54,366 bases of DNA, taken from the NCBI GenBank assembly GCA_964520865.1, contig CAZFOY010000022.1:1-54366 (forward strand), in the 5' to 3' direction. The position numbers and the translations under genes are program-made. Below are positions 16,555-25,896 of the stretch, in pieces; the first letter of the stretch is position 1; each line of letters begins with the position of its first letter. Source of the stretch: CAVQCT01 sp964520865 (GTDB lineage: Bacteria > Zixibacteria > MSB-5A5 > GN15 > FEB-12). The notes under the pieces were generated by a model, which saw only the letters and a list, made by a program, of their open reading frames with translations, had not been told where the DNA came from and made no database searches.

Positions 16555-17997
16555 GTGAAACGAATACTACCGCTTTTTGTGGCTGTATTGTCTGTTTTTA
16601 TCTTAACTCGTAGCCAGACCGGAGCAGCGAACGACGATCTTCAAACCGATTCACTGGGCAGGGCTTTTGTGGCGGGAGTGAATTCGACGTCTCCGGAGGA
16701 ACGACGGAACATAGTCAAGCGCATTTATGCGCAGACCACGGTGACCGAGCTGGGTGAAGATCGTTTGACCGGTCTTTTTCGCCAAATGTTCGACAATTAC
16801 GGCAAACTGACCTACCATCATACGGAGATCATCGGTAGCAGCTTGCACGTATTCGCCAGAGCAGAGACGAACAATCAGTGGCACGATTTCCAATTCCGTC
16901 TCAACTCGGGAAATCAGCTGAGGCTTCGGCAACTGGCGTTTATAGCCGATGTCGCGGAGCCAGTCTATCTCCCGAACGGAGGAATCACAAGCCCCTTCAC
17001 GCTTCAATGGCTTAACAATTACATAGACAAGCTCGTGCAAGAGAATGATCTCGCAGCGAGTGTGCTGATTGCCAAAGGAGATTCAATCATTTTCGAGCGC
17101 TATGTCGGCTACGCCGACGCGGCAAGGAAACGCAGGATCGGCCCTTCTACTCGCATGAATCTTGGTTCAGGCAACAAGATATTCACGGCTATTTCCGTCA
17201 TGCAGCTCCGAGACGAAGGAAAGTTGAAGTTAACGGATACGTTGTATCAATACTTCCCGGACTTTCCCGACAAGAGGTTTGCAGCCTCCGCCACTATTCA
17301 GAATCTGTTGACTCATACGTCGGGGCTGCGCGATTACTGGGATAACAACTATGAGAAGAAGTGGGGTCACGTTACGAAACTGGAGCAAGTTCTGCCGTTC
17401 GTATACGATGACAGTATCGCCTTTGTGCCAGGAACGCAATTCCAGTACAGCAATTCCGGTTTCATTATGGCCGGTCTTATCGTCGAGAAAGTATCCGGAG
17501 AAGACTACTTTGATTATGTACGGGAACACATCTTTAAACCGTTTGGTATGTCGAATACCGATTCCTTTGATATGGACAACGGAGACACTACGCTGGCCGA
17601 TGGTCTTTCGAAATCAGATTCCGGCTGGACGAACGCTCGACACGGCCGGCGAGGTACTTCGGCCGGCGGTGGCTTCTCGACTCCCCGTGATATGCTCAAG
17701 TTTTCTCGCGGCTTGAATGAAGGTAATGTCCTGGCCCCCTCAACCTTGAAGGAAATGACCGAGGTGAGAACAGGTGATCTCAAAAGCCCGTTTCCGTATG
17801 GATACGGCCTTATGCTGAATCTGAAGGACACCCGGCTTCGTTCATTCGGCCATGAGGGGATCGCCCCGGGGGTGAACTTTGCCTTTCAATATTATCCGGC
17901 ACAGGATCTTACCTTTGTCATCTTCTGTAATCAGGACAACGGAGCATACGACGATTTGAGAAAGAATATCACCAAGCTGATAACCGGAGACCGCTGA
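16555..17997 (+). CDS. Beta-lactamase/class C-like serine hydrolase, exported
   Basis: 480 residues from the GTG at 16555, preferred because AAGGA sits five bases upstream and a signal peptide follows at once (KRILPLFVAVLSVFIL). Residues 30-140 are a small N-terminal domain of unknown role. The class C beta-lactamase/DD-peptidase fold follows with the three motifs SGNK (S205-K208), YSN (298-300) and HEG (433-435, in place of KTG). Members include esterases, D-aminopeptidases and penicillin-binding-protein-like enzymes. The HxG third motif and free-standing gene suggest an esterase or peptidase rather than true drug resistance. It acts in the periplasm or beyond. Confidence 0.88.
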   Translation: MKRILPLFVAVLSVFILTRSQTGAANDDLQTDSLGRAFVAGVNSTSPEERRNIVKRIYAQTTVTELGEDRLTGLFRQMFDNYGKLTYHHTEIIGSSLHVFARAETNNQWHDFQFRLNSGNQLRLRQLAFIADVAEPVYLPNGGITSPFTLQWLNNYIDKLVQENDLAASVLIAKGDSIIFERYVGYADAARKRRIGPSTRMNLGSGNKIFTAISVMQLRDEGKLKLTDTLYQYFPDFPDKRFAASATIQNLLTHTSGLRDYWDNNYEKKWGHVTKLEQVLPFVYDDSIAFVPGTQFQYSNSGFIMAGLIVEKVSGEDYFDYVREHIFKPFGMSNTDSFDMDNGDTTLADGLSKSDSGWTNARHGRRGTSAGGGFSTPRDMLKFSRGLNEGNVLAPSTLKEMTEVRTGDLKSPFPYGYGLMLNLKDTRLRSFGHEGIAPGVNFAFQYYPAQDLTFVIFCNQDNGAYDDLRKNITKLITGDR

Positions 17998-18069
17998 GGC
18001 CCGCAGGACACAAAGTGGCCATTCCCAATCTTGAGATTAGGCGGGCTGTCAATCCGGCCACCCGGGGGC

Positions 18070-18098
18070 TTGATGGACTATTCATGGACAAAAATAAT
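18070..18098 (+). promoter_or_regulatory. Candidate promoter of the desaturase gene
   Basis: TTGATG (18070-18075), a 17-base spacer and AATAAT (18093-18098) match four and five of six consensus bases. Transcription would start near 18105, giving a leader of about 125 bases. Confidence 0.35.
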
Positions 18099-18231
18099 CC
18101 AGTCGACCGAGCCAACCGACACGTATATAAACTACGGTACATAATGCGGACGCGCGTGACCTGTCGTACGCCCAATCTTAGTTTTGATACCGCAGAGCTG
18201 TTACTACAAACTTAAAGGATTGGACATCCGC

Positions 18232-19308
18232 ATGAGCCACTCAAAGGACCAGGCCGCCATTGACCGTGTCACCGAAGCTTCCGTCACCGCCGATCTCTCA
18301 AAATTTCAGCATCCCAACACCTGGAAAGGTGTCTGGCAAATCATCAATTCATTCGTTCCCTATATTGCTCTCTGGTGGCTTGCCGTTATCAGTCTGCAAT
18401 ATTCCTACTGGCTCACCATACCGATCATGATTCTGGCCTCCGGATTCCTGATCAGGATATTTATCATTTTTCACGACTGTGGTCACGGGTCGTTTTTTCG
18501 GTCCAAGTTGGCCAATCGGATAGTCGGAACGATCAGTGGGATCCTGACCTTTACTCCGTACGATTACTGGCGAAGTGCCCATGCCAAACACCACGCAACA
18601 TCGGCAAATCTCGACAAGCGGGGTTTCGGCGATGTCTGGATGATGACGGTTGAAGAATACCGCAAAGCTTCGCGCTCCAAAAGGTGGCAGTACCGACTCT
18701 ATCGTAATCCGTTTGTTATGTTCGGTCTCGGCCCACTCTTTATCTTTCTGGTCACTCACCGAATTGTCCGCAGGAAGGCCAATCGCCAGGAGCGCGTCAG
18801 TGTCTATTTGACCAATCTTTCAATTGCCGCGATCGCAGCCGCCCTGATTTGGGGAGTCGGTTTAAAGGCGTATCTTCTTGTTCAGCTTCCAATCATGTTC
18901 TGTACTCTGATGGCGGGGATCTGGTTGTTTTACGTTCAGCACCAGTTCGATGGAGTCTACTGGGCTCGGGCCGAAGAGTGGGACTATTTCAGGGCTTCCG
19001 TTCTGGGTGGCTCGTATTACCGGCTGCCGGCTATTCTCAATTGGTTTACCGGGAATATCGGATATCATCATGTGCATCATCTGAATTCGAGAATTCCAAA
19101 CTATAATCTCCCAAAGTGCCACAAGAAGATCCCTGTCTTTGATGAAACACCAACCTTTGGTTTCTGGTCCAGTTTCAGGTCTCTTCGGTTCAGACTTTGG
19201 GACGAAGATTCAGGTGCGTTGGTCAGCTTTCGGGCGCTCAAGAAATCAAGTGGACGGTTTGACGAGGACCAACTGGCTACATCGGCCCCTTCGGAAAATG
19301 CTGAGTGA
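18232..19308 (+). CDS. Membrane fatty acid desaturase
   Basis: 358 residues from ATG 18232, preceded by AAAGGA (spacing about 12). Three histidine boxes that bind the di-iron centre are complete: HDCGH (81-85), HAKHH (117-121) and HHVHH (279-283). They are placed between hydrophobic pairs of helices as in acyl-lipid desaturases. Family enzymes introduce a cis double bond into membrane fatty acyl chains using O2 and electrons from ferredoxin or cytochrome b5, so the organism probably meets oxygen at times. No electron donor is encoded alongside. The frame is open upstream to a TTG at 18184, but the ATG is the more natural start. Position of the double bond cannot be told. Confidence 0.93.
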   Translation: MSHSKDQAAIDRVTEASVTADLSKFQHPNTWKGVWQIINSFVPYIALWWLAVISLQYSYWLTIPIMILASGFLIRIFIIFHDCGHGSFFRSKLANRIVGTISGILTFTPYDYWRSAHAKHHATSANLDKRGFGDVWMMTVEEYRKASRSKRWQYRLYRNPFVMFGLGPLFIFLVTHRIVRRKANRQERVSVYLTNLSIAAIAAALIWGVGLKAYLLVQLPIMFCTLMAGIWLFYVQHQFDGVYWARAEEWDYFRASVLGGSYYRLPAILNWFTGNIGYHHVHHLNSRIPNYNLPKCHKKIPVFDETPTFGFWSSFRSLRFRLWDEDSGALVSFRALKKSSGRFDEDQLATSAPSENAE

Positions 19309-19405
19309 TGCGGTCGCGCACCGTCAATTCGGTCCCCTTGCAAGATCCTCACTGACAGCGACTTAACCTGACCGGACACGCTCCCCATCTTTCCTTCATA
19401 CCTCG

Positions 19406-19441
19406 CTTGCAATATAGACAAAGATATCTATATATTGTAAG
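19406..19441 (+). promoter_or_regulatory. Candidate promoter with overlapping near-perfect inverted repeat, upstream of the LRR gene
   Basis: CTTGCAATATA (19406-19416) and TATATTGTAAG (19431-19441) are inverted repeats with ten of eleven pairs. The same stretch holds TTGCAA (19407-19412), an 18-base spacer and TATATT (19431-19436). A regulator bound to the palindrome would cover both promoter boxes. The gene starts 124 bases downstream. Confidence 0.45.
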
Positions 19442-19564
19442 GTAAGCAGGATTCTCAGGTAGTCATACCTCGATAGGTCTTTTCAACAAAGCTCCGGGCA
19501 GACCGTCAAGCTTCGAGGAATTCTACAGGTCTCACCCGGCAGCCTCAAAGTCGGGAGGTTCGTT

Positions 19565-21817
19565 GTGAAGTCATGTATTAGATCATCAGTATTGTTGATA
19601 GGGGTGCTCACGGTCTCACTGGTTGTGACAACATGTTCGAAGAATGGTGTCGGCGACGACGAAGTGATCGACGATGGAACGGCGCCGAAGACGGTATCCG
19701 ATCTGGCAGTATCCAGCTTCTCCGATACCTCGGTAACTCTCACCTGGACGGCAACCGGTGATGATTCCACGATCGGCACGGCCGCGAACTATGATCTGAG
19801 AATGGCCTCAGCGATGATTCACTGGGGGAATTTCGATTCCGCCTCGGTGGTTCCGGGCCTGCCCGGTCCGAAACCGTCCGGTGAGTCGGAAGAATTCGAA
19901 ATCAGGGGTCTTGAAACCGACAGCACATACTATTTTGCACTGCGCGTATCCGATGAAAACGGCAATTACGAAGGAGTTTCGAACTGCGTCGAAGCGACCT
20001 GCTACAACGACTATATCGTAAATATGCCCGACACATCCTTGAAGGCGGCTGTTCGGGAGCAAATCGGCAAGCCTGCCGGCGATATCATGAAGTCCGACCT
20101 CTATGGAATGTACGATCTGCTTGCCTCGGATCGATCGATTGCCGATCTCACCGGTCTCGAGTGTTGTGCGAATCTGTCGGTGCTTGACATCACCAACAAC
20201 TCGGTCACGGACCTCACTCCGATAAGTGGTCTGAACACACTGTTGCAGTTGCGGTTCGGGGGAAACAGCGTTTCCGACATAACGCCGCTTGCGGGACTCA
20301 CCAAACTCAACTCGCTGCAAATGTGGTCAAACCAAATCTCTGACATATCGACTGTGAGTGCCATGACTCATCTTACTATTCTCTACATTTACAACAATCA
20401 GATAACCAACCTGACCCCACTGGGGAGTCTGACTGATCTTCACTGGCTTAGCCTGAAAAATAATCAGATTGGTGATATCGCTCCATTGAGCAGTTTGACG
20501 AACCTAACCGAGCTGGATCTCTCGTACAACGCGATTGTCGATATCTCTTCACTCTCGAACCTTACCTACCTTGGGTACCTCGATCTTGGATACAACCGGA
20601 TCAGAGACATAGGTCCGCTCGTAGCCAATTCCGGAATTGGGTCAGGAGACGTCATCTCCCTCTTCCTCGATCCGCTTGAGCATGAATCGATTATATCTCA
20701 TATCCCAGCACTTCGGGCGAGGGGAGCGACTGTGCAATGGGTCGACAATACGATAGTCCCCGGATCGGTGACGGATCTATCGATTGAGTCGACTACCGCC
20801 AGCACGGTCACACTGACATGGTCCGCGCCCGGTGAAGACTTCTTCGAGGGAACCGCATATCGCTACGAAATCAGATACTCAAAGAACGAGTCCGACATAC
20901 AATCGTGGTCGGGCGGTCAGACGGTTAGCAGTCCACCCGACCCCGACACAGCCGGGACAGTGCAGAGCGTCGTTGTCTCCGGTCTTATGGAGGATACGCT
21001 ATACTACTTCGGCCTTCGGACCCAGGACAATTCCGAGAACTGGTCGACCGTATCGAATATTGCCTGGGGGCGTCCCTATCAGGATGTGGTCGTGACCTTC
21101 AGCGATGCCGCCCTGGAAGGCGCAATCCGGGATGCCATCGCCAAGCCGAGCGGAGATATTTATAAGTCCGAACTCGGTACGCTCGACTCGCTAATTGCTG
21201 AAGACGAAGGGATATCGGATCTTGCCGGCATCGAGTACTGCATCAATCTATCAAAACTCAACCTGATCGACAACAACATCACCGATATCACGCCGCTCGC
21301 GCAACTTGTTGGCCTTCGCGACGTCAATCTCCAGGGAAATAATGTCTCGGACATAACGCCACTTTCCGGACTCAACAGTCTGTGGATTCTGCAATTGACC
21401 GGCAATCCCGTGGGAGATCTCGACCCACTGGCGAGCCTTGGTAACATGTGGTTCCTGTCCGTCAATTTCGCGGGACTTACTGATATTCAGGCGATCGCCT
21501 CGATGCCGAAAATCGAATACCTGTTTGTAATCGGCAACAATATTTCCGACCTAACGCCACTGACCAATTGTCCGTTGCTCAATACGGTCTATGCGGATAA
21601 CAACCCAATCTCCGATATTTCGGCTCTCAGCAATCTGGTGCTTCTTACGAATGTCTGGCTGCGAAACGACCTGATACAAGACATCAGTCCGCTCGTGAAC
21701 AATGTCGGTATCGGTTCGGGCGATCAGGTCGGGTTGTCCAACAATCCGTTGTCGACCGAGTCGATTAATACTTATATTCCTGCGCTTGAAGCAAGAGGAG
21801 TCGTCGTAACGTATTAG
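19565..21817 (+). CDS. Secreted internalin-like LRR protein with fibronectin type III domains
   Basis: 750 residues. The signal segment (SVLLIGVLTVSLVVTTC) has a cysteine at a lipobox-like position, though Thr at -1 is unusual. The protein is a duplicated module: FN3-like (about 45-148), cap and 22-residue leucine-rich repeats (about 150-395), FN3-like (about 398-505) and a second LRR block (505-750). Repeats read like LTNLTELDLSYNAIVDISSL. Both LRR blocks start with a similar cap (GKPAGDI / AKPSGDI) and close with the same GIGSGD...IPALxARG tail. LRR and FN3 domains bind proteins or glycans at the surface, but no ligand is evident. GTG start with GGGAGG six bases upstream. The protease gene follows 12 bases later. 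Confidence 0.88.
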   Translation: MKSCIRSSVLLIGVLTVSLVVTTCSKNGVGDDEVIDDGTAPKTVSDLAVSSFSDTSVTLTWTATGDDSTIGTAANYDLRMASAMIHWGNFDSASVVPGLPGPKPSGESEEFEIRGLETDSTYYFALRVSDENGNYEGVSNCVEATCYNDYIVNMPDTSLKAAVREQIGKPAGDIMKSDLYGMYDLLASDRSIADLTGLECCANLSVLDITNNSVTDLTPISGLNTLLQLRFGGNSVSDITPLAGLTKLNSLQMWSNQISDISTVSAMTHLTILYIYNNQITNLTPLGSLTDLHWLSLKNNQIGDIAPLSSLTNLTELDLSYNAIVDISSLSNLTYLGYLDLGYNRIRDIGPLVANSGIGSGDVISLFLDPLEHESIISHIPALRARGATVQWVDNTIVPGSVTDLSIESTTASTVTLTWSAPGEDFFEGTAYRYEIRYSKNESDIQSWSGGQTVSSPPDPDTAGTVQSVVVSGLMEDTLYYFGLRTQDNSENWSTVSNIAWGRPYQDVVVTFSDAALEGAIRDAIAKPSGDIYKSELGTLDSLIAEDEGISDLAGIEYCINLSKLNLIDNNITDITPLAQLVGLRDVNLQGNNVSDITPLSGLNSLWILQLTGNPVGDLDPLASLGNMWFLSVNFAGLTDIQAIASMPKIEYLFVIGNNISDLTPLTNCPLLNTVYADNNPISDISALSNLVLLTNVWLRNDLIQDISPLVNNVGIGSGDQVGLSNNPLSTESINTYIPALEARGVVVTY

Positions 21818-21829
21818 TGATGGACCCGG

Positions 21830-22630
21830 GTGAGCTTCAGTGCGCAGGGCAGGATCGTGGCAAGTGAATCGAACGAGAAGAGTGAGGTTGCAGTGAAATC
21901 AAACGGCAAGCTTCAGATCGTATTGGCGATTGCGACAGGCCTGATTATATTCGTCGCCTCGGTGATTCTCCCGAAGTATATTGTGAGCGATACCATCCCT
22001 AGGCTGCTTACGACTCAAGCAACGGAGCTTGTGCTTGCTTTCCTCGCAATACTTTTGCTGGGTAAAGGGAAATTTGCCCAATATGGCTTTCGACTTCAGA
22101 TGGACCGGCTGACACCATCGGGCGGAATCGTCCCATGGATTCTTCTCGGTCTCGCGGCGTTAACTGTGGGAGCCTTGGCATCGATAACCATGATGGCAAC
22201 CGGCGCAACCGGCAATCCGATCATAAAACAACTCAGCTTTCCTCAAGTGATACTTTTCGTATTTTTGTTCTCCAGTACGATCGAAGAGATCTTCACGCGG
22301 GGCTTTATCCAGAGTCATCTTGCTGCTTCTCTCGACAGTTCCGTACGCGTGCCGCTGCTTCGAGTGGATCGTCCGACTTTCATCAGCGCTCTCTTTTTCG
22401 CCGGCATGCACCTCGTGCTCGTGACGCACCAGACAGACGTAAAGACGATCGTTATTATCCTTCTGTTCACCTTTTCACTTGGCCTGATCGCAGGGCATGT
22501 GAGAGCCAGAACCGGGAGTTTGATTCCGGCAATCGGCGCTCACATGCTGGGTAATATTGGCGGCATGGTCGGCGGCATCCTATATGTCCTGTTCACCGTC
22601 GTCACCGGCGGCAAGTTGCCGACCATGTAG
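21830..22630 (+). CDS. CPBP family intramembrane metalloprotease
   Basis: Up to 266 residues with about seven membrane spans. The CPBP (CAAX protease/bacteriocin-processing) motifs are present: EEIFTRG (motif 1, the catalytic glutamates), FAGMHL (motif 2) and HMLGN (motif 3), spaced as in the Rce1/Abi fold. Family members cleave within membranes, process prenylated or signal-like peptides, or confer self-immunity to bacteriocins; here the substrate is unknown. GTG 21893, with GAGG just upstream, is an alternative start that would remove a polar 21-residue leader. It lies 12 bases after the LRR gene and is probably cotranscribed. A strong hairpin follows. Confidence 0.88.
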   Translation: MSFSAQGRIVASESNEKSEVAVKSNGKLQIVLAIATGLIIFVASVILPKYIVSDTIPRLLTTQATELVLAFLAILLLGKGKFAQYGFRLQMDRLTPSGGIVPWILLGLAALTVGALASITMMATGATGNPIIKQLSFPQVILFVFLFSSTIEEIFTRGFIQSHLAASLDSSVRVPLLRVDRPTFISALFFAGMHLVLVTHQTDVKTIVIILLFTFSLGLIAGHVRARTGSLIPAIGAHMLGNIGGMVGGILYVLFTVVTGGKLPTM

Positions 22631-22671
22631 GGCTTAACTGCAGCGAAGCGGCACTACAATGAATATCTGAT

Positions 22672-22699
22672 GAGAACCTCAATACACATTGAGGTTCTC
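22672..22699. terminator. Perfect 12-bp hairpin between convergent genes
   Basis: GAGAACCTCAAT (22672-22683) pairs perfectly with ATTGAGGTTCTC (22688-22699) around an ACAC loop. It lies midway between the ends of the CPBP gene (plus) and the ABC permease gene (minus). No U-tract follows on either strand, so it may act as a bidirectional pause or RNA-stability hairpin rather than a textbook terminator. Confidence 0.65.
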
Positions 22700-22704
22700 T
22701 CCAT

Positions 22705-23520
22705 TCAAGCCGATCTGACGCTCAATTTCCGAATCCCTGCAAACAACAGCAGCATGATTCCGAACGTGCACACTATGGTTGCGCCGGGAGGAGTATCGAG
22801 GTAGAAGGAACCTATTAATCCGACCGCCGCGCCAACCAGGCCGAAAAGCCAGCCGAACGCGAGATGCCCTGAAACACCCTTTACCGTCAGCACCGCGAAG
22901 ACCGAAGGAACCACGAGGAAGATGAACACAAGCAAAACGCCGCAGATCTTGACCGAACTGGTGACGATAATTCCGAAGGATGCGTAGAAGAGAATCTCCC
23001 AGGCGAGGGCATGCTTCGGGGGGGCGCCGTGATTAAAGGTAAGGGCGGCAAATTTGGAGAAGTAGACCCAATGCAGCAAGCCGACCAGTGAATAGACGAT
23101 AGCAGTTTTGATGACAATCGCCGGAGTCACGGTAAGGATGCTGCCGATCAGAAGATGTTTGATATGCTCCGCACCTTCAGGCGCGTGACTGACGGCCATG
23201 ATCGCCGCCGCCGAACTCACCGCATACACGATGCCGATGATTGCCTCTTGTGGGACCTTGCCTTCCACTCCCCGACTGATCGCAAACAATACGGCCCCGA
23301 GTATGGCAAAACCGAGGGAAAACAAGTATGCCGTATTGCCGTTGAGGTCAAATCCAAGCAGGAAAGCAAGGGTTGTTCCAAGAGCTGCTACCTGGGCGAG
23401 GGAGAGGTCGACAAAAATGATTCCTCTCTTTATAACGTGAAGTCCGAAATAGACATGGATGCCGACGAGCACCACGCAGGCAAGAAACGGCCAGAGCATC
23501 AGATCGAACATTGCGCTCAT
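22705..23520 (-). CDS. Metal ABC transporter permease (ABC-3 family, ZnuB/TroC-like)
   Basis: 271 residues with eight to nine membrane spans. Family signatures include RGIIFVDLSLAQVAALGT near the N-terminus and KICGVLLVFIFLVVPSVFA in the C-terminal half. With the substrate-binding protein upstream (4-base ATGA overlap) it would import Zn2+ or Mn2+ across the inner membrane. It is the last gene of its operon, and the hairpin at 22672 follows. No ATP-binding subunit (ZnuC-like, with Walker motifs) is encoded in the operon or elsewhere in the window, so the transporter must borrow one or the gene lies elsewhere. Confidence 0.92.
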   Translation of the reverse strand: MSAMFDLMLWPFLACVVLVGIHVYFGLHVIKRGIIFVDLSLAQVAALGTTLAFLLGFDLNGNTAYLFSLGFAILGAVLFAISRGVEGKVPQEAIIGIVYAVSSAAAIMAVSHAPEGAEHIKHLLIGSILTVTPAIVIKTAIVYSLVGLLHWVYFSKFAALTFNHGAPPKHALAWEILFYASFGIIVTSSVKICGVLLVFIFLVVPSVFAVLTVKGVSGHLAFGWLFGLVGAAVGLIGSFYLDTPPGATIVCTFGIMLLLFAGIRKLSVRSA

Positions 23521-24404
23521 TTTTCCGCCCCGAGTAGCGCCTCAACGTTTCCGCGCAGCCACTCAATGTAGGTTTCGTTCTTGTTGCGTCCTCCAATCGA
23601 GGGGTAGAGTGTTACCACTTTGGCCCCTGTCTCGGAGGCTATTTTATTGGGTATGCGGGGATCAAAGTACGGTTCCATGGCGATTGCCTTGATCCGATCT
23701 TCCCTGACCAGCTGTATCACTTCCGCGATGTGCGAAGGGGATGGCGCCACACCAGGATACTTCTCGATGAACCCGGGCAGTGTGATCCCGAAGTAAGCGG
23801 CAAAATATGGCCATGAGTTGTGATACGTCACCATTTGGGTACCTTTTAACGGCACGGCCATCTCTTTGATTGCGGGAAGTTGAGCGTCAAGATCATTCAG
23901 GAACTTGTCTCTGTTGCGGCTGTAAGTCTCGGCATTCTGCGGATCAGCATTGGAGAGACCTTCGAGGATCGCTTCAGTGATCGGTGCGACGTTGTCGGGG
24001 CTGAGCCAATAATGCGGATTGCCGAACCTGTGGAGATCACCGTAGGATGCATCTGCCTTAAAAGTAGGGACTTCCATCGGTTTGATATACTTCGAACAGT
24101 CCACCACCTTCACCTTGCTGTTGCGGGAACCGTCGACAATACGATCCATCCACATATCGAGTTCGAGTCCGACGCGGAAGACCAGATCGGCGCCTTTGAG
24201 TTTGACCATGTAGCTCGGCCGAACTTCGACATAGTGTAAATCCGCGGTCGGCTTCGCAATACTGTTAACTTCGACTAAATCCCCTCCGATCACTTTTGTG
24301 AAGTACTCAAGATCAGTCGTTGATGTCACCACCTTCACTCTGGCGGTAGCAGCCGGGGATAGAAGTGAGGCGATAAGTGTTATGAGTAGAACGATTCTTA
24401 GCAT
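23517..24404 (-). CDS. Metal ABC transporter substrate-binding protein (ZnuA/AdcA-like, cluster A-I)
   Basis: 295 residues with a signal peptide (LRIVLLITLIASLLSPAATA) and no lipobox cysteine. The metal-binding ligands are visible as histidines in ADLHYVEV, GNPHYWLSP and TYHNSWPYF, plus the acidic MEPYFDPR, as in zinc and manganese binding proteins. The His-rich loop found in some zinc binders is absent. It captures the metal in the periplasm and delivers it to the permease encoded next. The ATG at 24404 has AGGTGA six bases upstream; a GTG at 24413, abutting the stop codon of the preceding gene, is the alternative. Confidence 0.93.
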   Translation of the reverse strand: MLRIVLLITLIASLLSPAATARVKVVTSTTDLEYFTKVIGGDLVEVNSIAKPTADLHYVEVRPSYMVKLKGADLVFRVGLELDMWMDRIVDGSRNSKVKVVDCSKYIKPMEVPTFKADASYGDLHRFGNPHYWLSPDNVAPITEAILEGLSNADPQNAETYSRNRDKFLNDLDAQLPAIKEMAVPLKGTQMVTYHNSWPYFAAYFGITLPGFIEKYPGVAPSPSHIAEVIQLVREDRIKAIAMEPYFDPRIPNKIASETGAKVVTLYPSIGGRNKNETYIEWLRGNVEALLGAEK

Positions 24405-24413
24405 AATATTCAC

Positions 24414-25487
24414 CTAAAAGCTATGAGGTTTGTGAGGGCCGAGCGAAAAGACCAACTGAAGCGTCGCCGTCCAGTATCCAGACGAAGTATTCGGTTTCGT
24501 CCAGCTTCCGACCAATCGAACTACGCTCGTTTCCTCGACGGGAGAGAAGCCGACAAATCCACCGGCCCGCCAGACATGCTCATCGCTGTTCAGTTTCTTC
24601 TGAGTGTATTCGTATATGGAACCAGCGTTGTACTTTTGATGAAACTGGTAATCGAAAAAGGCATACCCGCCGTACGAATCAGTCGCTGCACCATCGAGCG
24701 CCTCGCGATGATTCCCAAGTCCTTCCCCCTGAACGGTCAGTGAGGTGTTCCGATCGGGCTTCCACTTGTATTTGAAATCGATGCCATACACCGTGGCCCT
24801 CAAACGTTCCGGCTGATCGTAGTATGACGTCACGATCGATGCTCCGGCGGTGAACTCACTGTAGTCGGAAACGGCGCCGGAGGTCGTAAGGCGTCCGAAG
24901 AAACCGGGCTTGACGGCTGCCGCCGAGTCGTCTCCTTCGTCCGAAGGTGCCGCTTCAGCCTCCTCCCCTTCGAGAGCATTCCCTTTCAGCACGGCTCCCA
25001 TGATTTCGGTGTACCAGTTGCCGGTAGGGATCATGAACGAGGCTCGCACCGCCATATCGTTCAGGCCCTCCTCACCGAAGAATTCCTCGTGGGGGAGAGG
25101 CAGATAGATGAAGGAGTAGGCGTGTGGATGCGTTGGATTGAGCCGGCCGAACTCAAGCCGGTATTTTCCAACCCTCAGATTCATGCCCAAGGGCAGTCCG
25201 CGAAGAAATGTTGCGTATGCTTCCTCGATGGTTGCGTTGTTTCCCGACTCCCAGGCAAAGACGGCATCTGCCCGGGAGTACGGGTTGAGGTAGCCGGTTG
25301 TCATCAACTCTATATTGGGAGACTGCAGATTGAACTCTTTCGATTCGGTCGGTCTGCTGGGGTCATCGTGACTGAACGCTCGAACGTCCCCGATCAACGA
25401 TATGTCGGGATTGAGGGTCGTTTGCGCGCGGACGACAGCCGCCAGTAACATGCTCCCGAGCAGGAGCAGGAATAGTGTCCTTGCCAT
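24414..25487 (-). CDS. Outer-membrane protein of the metal-uptake operon
   Basis: 357 residues with a signal peptide (TLFLLLLGSMLLAAVVRAQ). The mature chain is beta-strand-rich with alternating aromatic residues (MNLRVGKYRLEFGRLNPTHPH; IYEYTQKKL) and an acidic insert near 180-195 (GEEAEAAPSDEGDD) that could attract cations. It looks like a porin-type barrel of about 16 strands. Since it sits directly upstream of the metal-binding protein gene (GTG abuts its stop), it probably lets metal ions through the outer membrane; this is inferred from context. No TonB box or plug domain is visible. Strong GGGAG Shine-Dalgarno seven bases before ATG 25487. Confidence 0.78.
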   Translation of the reverse strand: MARTLFLLLLGSMLLAAVVRAQTTLNPDISLIGDVRAFSHDDPSRPTESKEFNLQSPNIELMTTGYLNPYSRADAVFAWESGNNATIEEAYATFLRGLPLGMNLRVGKYRLEFGRLNPTHPHAYSFIYLPLPHEEFFGEEGLNDMAVRASFMIPTGNWYTEIMGAVLKGNALEGEEAEAAPSDEGDDSAAAVKPGFFGRLTTSGAVSDYSEFTAGASIVTSYYDQPERLRATVYGIDFKYKWKPDRNTSLTVQGEGLGNHREALDGAATDSYGGYAFFDYQFHQKYNAGSIYEYTQKKLNSDEHVWRAGGFVGFSPVEETSVVRLVGSWTKPNTSSGYWTATLQLVFSLGPHKPHSF

Positions 25488-25554
25488 AGATCGCTCCCTT
25501 CCTGAGCAGCCGGTAGCTGCTTCAGAGGTGTGATTGAATTGTAAGAATTGTGGA

Positions 25555-25878
25555 TTAAGGGAAGATCAGGACAAGAGCGGGGGGTGCGCGGTTCAGAAAA
25601 TGACCGGCGACGAAAAGTCCAGCCGAAGTTTCCTTGCCCGCTGGTTGGAACTCTTCGAACTCGGCTGCCGCTGTCGGAGCTTGAACGAAGTCATGAGGAA
25701 GGGTGAACAGCTGTCCGTGGGCGCAGATCGGACATTGACTTTCTGATTGCAGATCATTGTGATGGTGGACCGAGATAAGAAGAAAGGAGAGTCCGACCAG
25801 AATTGCGATGGCGACGAAGGACCAAACCCGGAATCGCTTTCGGGTTTGCTTGGGAGTCTCTTTAGTCAGTGAAATCAT
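25555..25878 (-). CDS. Small membrane protein with HHH and CPIC motifs
   Basis: 107 residues: a basic N-terminal tail (about 1-18), one membrane helix (about 19-38), then VHHHND and CPIC within 20 residues after the helix, and a C-terminal hydrophobic stretch (APPALVLIF). The clustered histidines and the Cys pair look like a metal site facing the periplasm. Small proteins with an HHx...CPxC pattern occur next to metal-uptake genes; I do not know a proven function. First complete gene of the minus-strand operon, 67 bases before the outer-membrane protein gene. An AGCAGC/GCTGCT hairpin lies in the gap. Confidence 0.7.
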   Translation of the reverse strand: MISLTKETPKQTRKRFRVWSFVAIAILVGLSFLLISVHHHNDLQSESQCPICAHGQLFTLPHDFVQAPTAAAEFEEFQPAGKETSAGLFVAGHFLNRAPPALVLIFP

Positions 25879-25896
25879 GTTCGCCGGCTCTGTACC

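Noticed and set aside
16555..17997. True beta-lactamase resistance gene
   Set aside because: The third motif is HEG, not KTG, and there is no AmpR-type regulator; it is better described as a general serine hydrolase.
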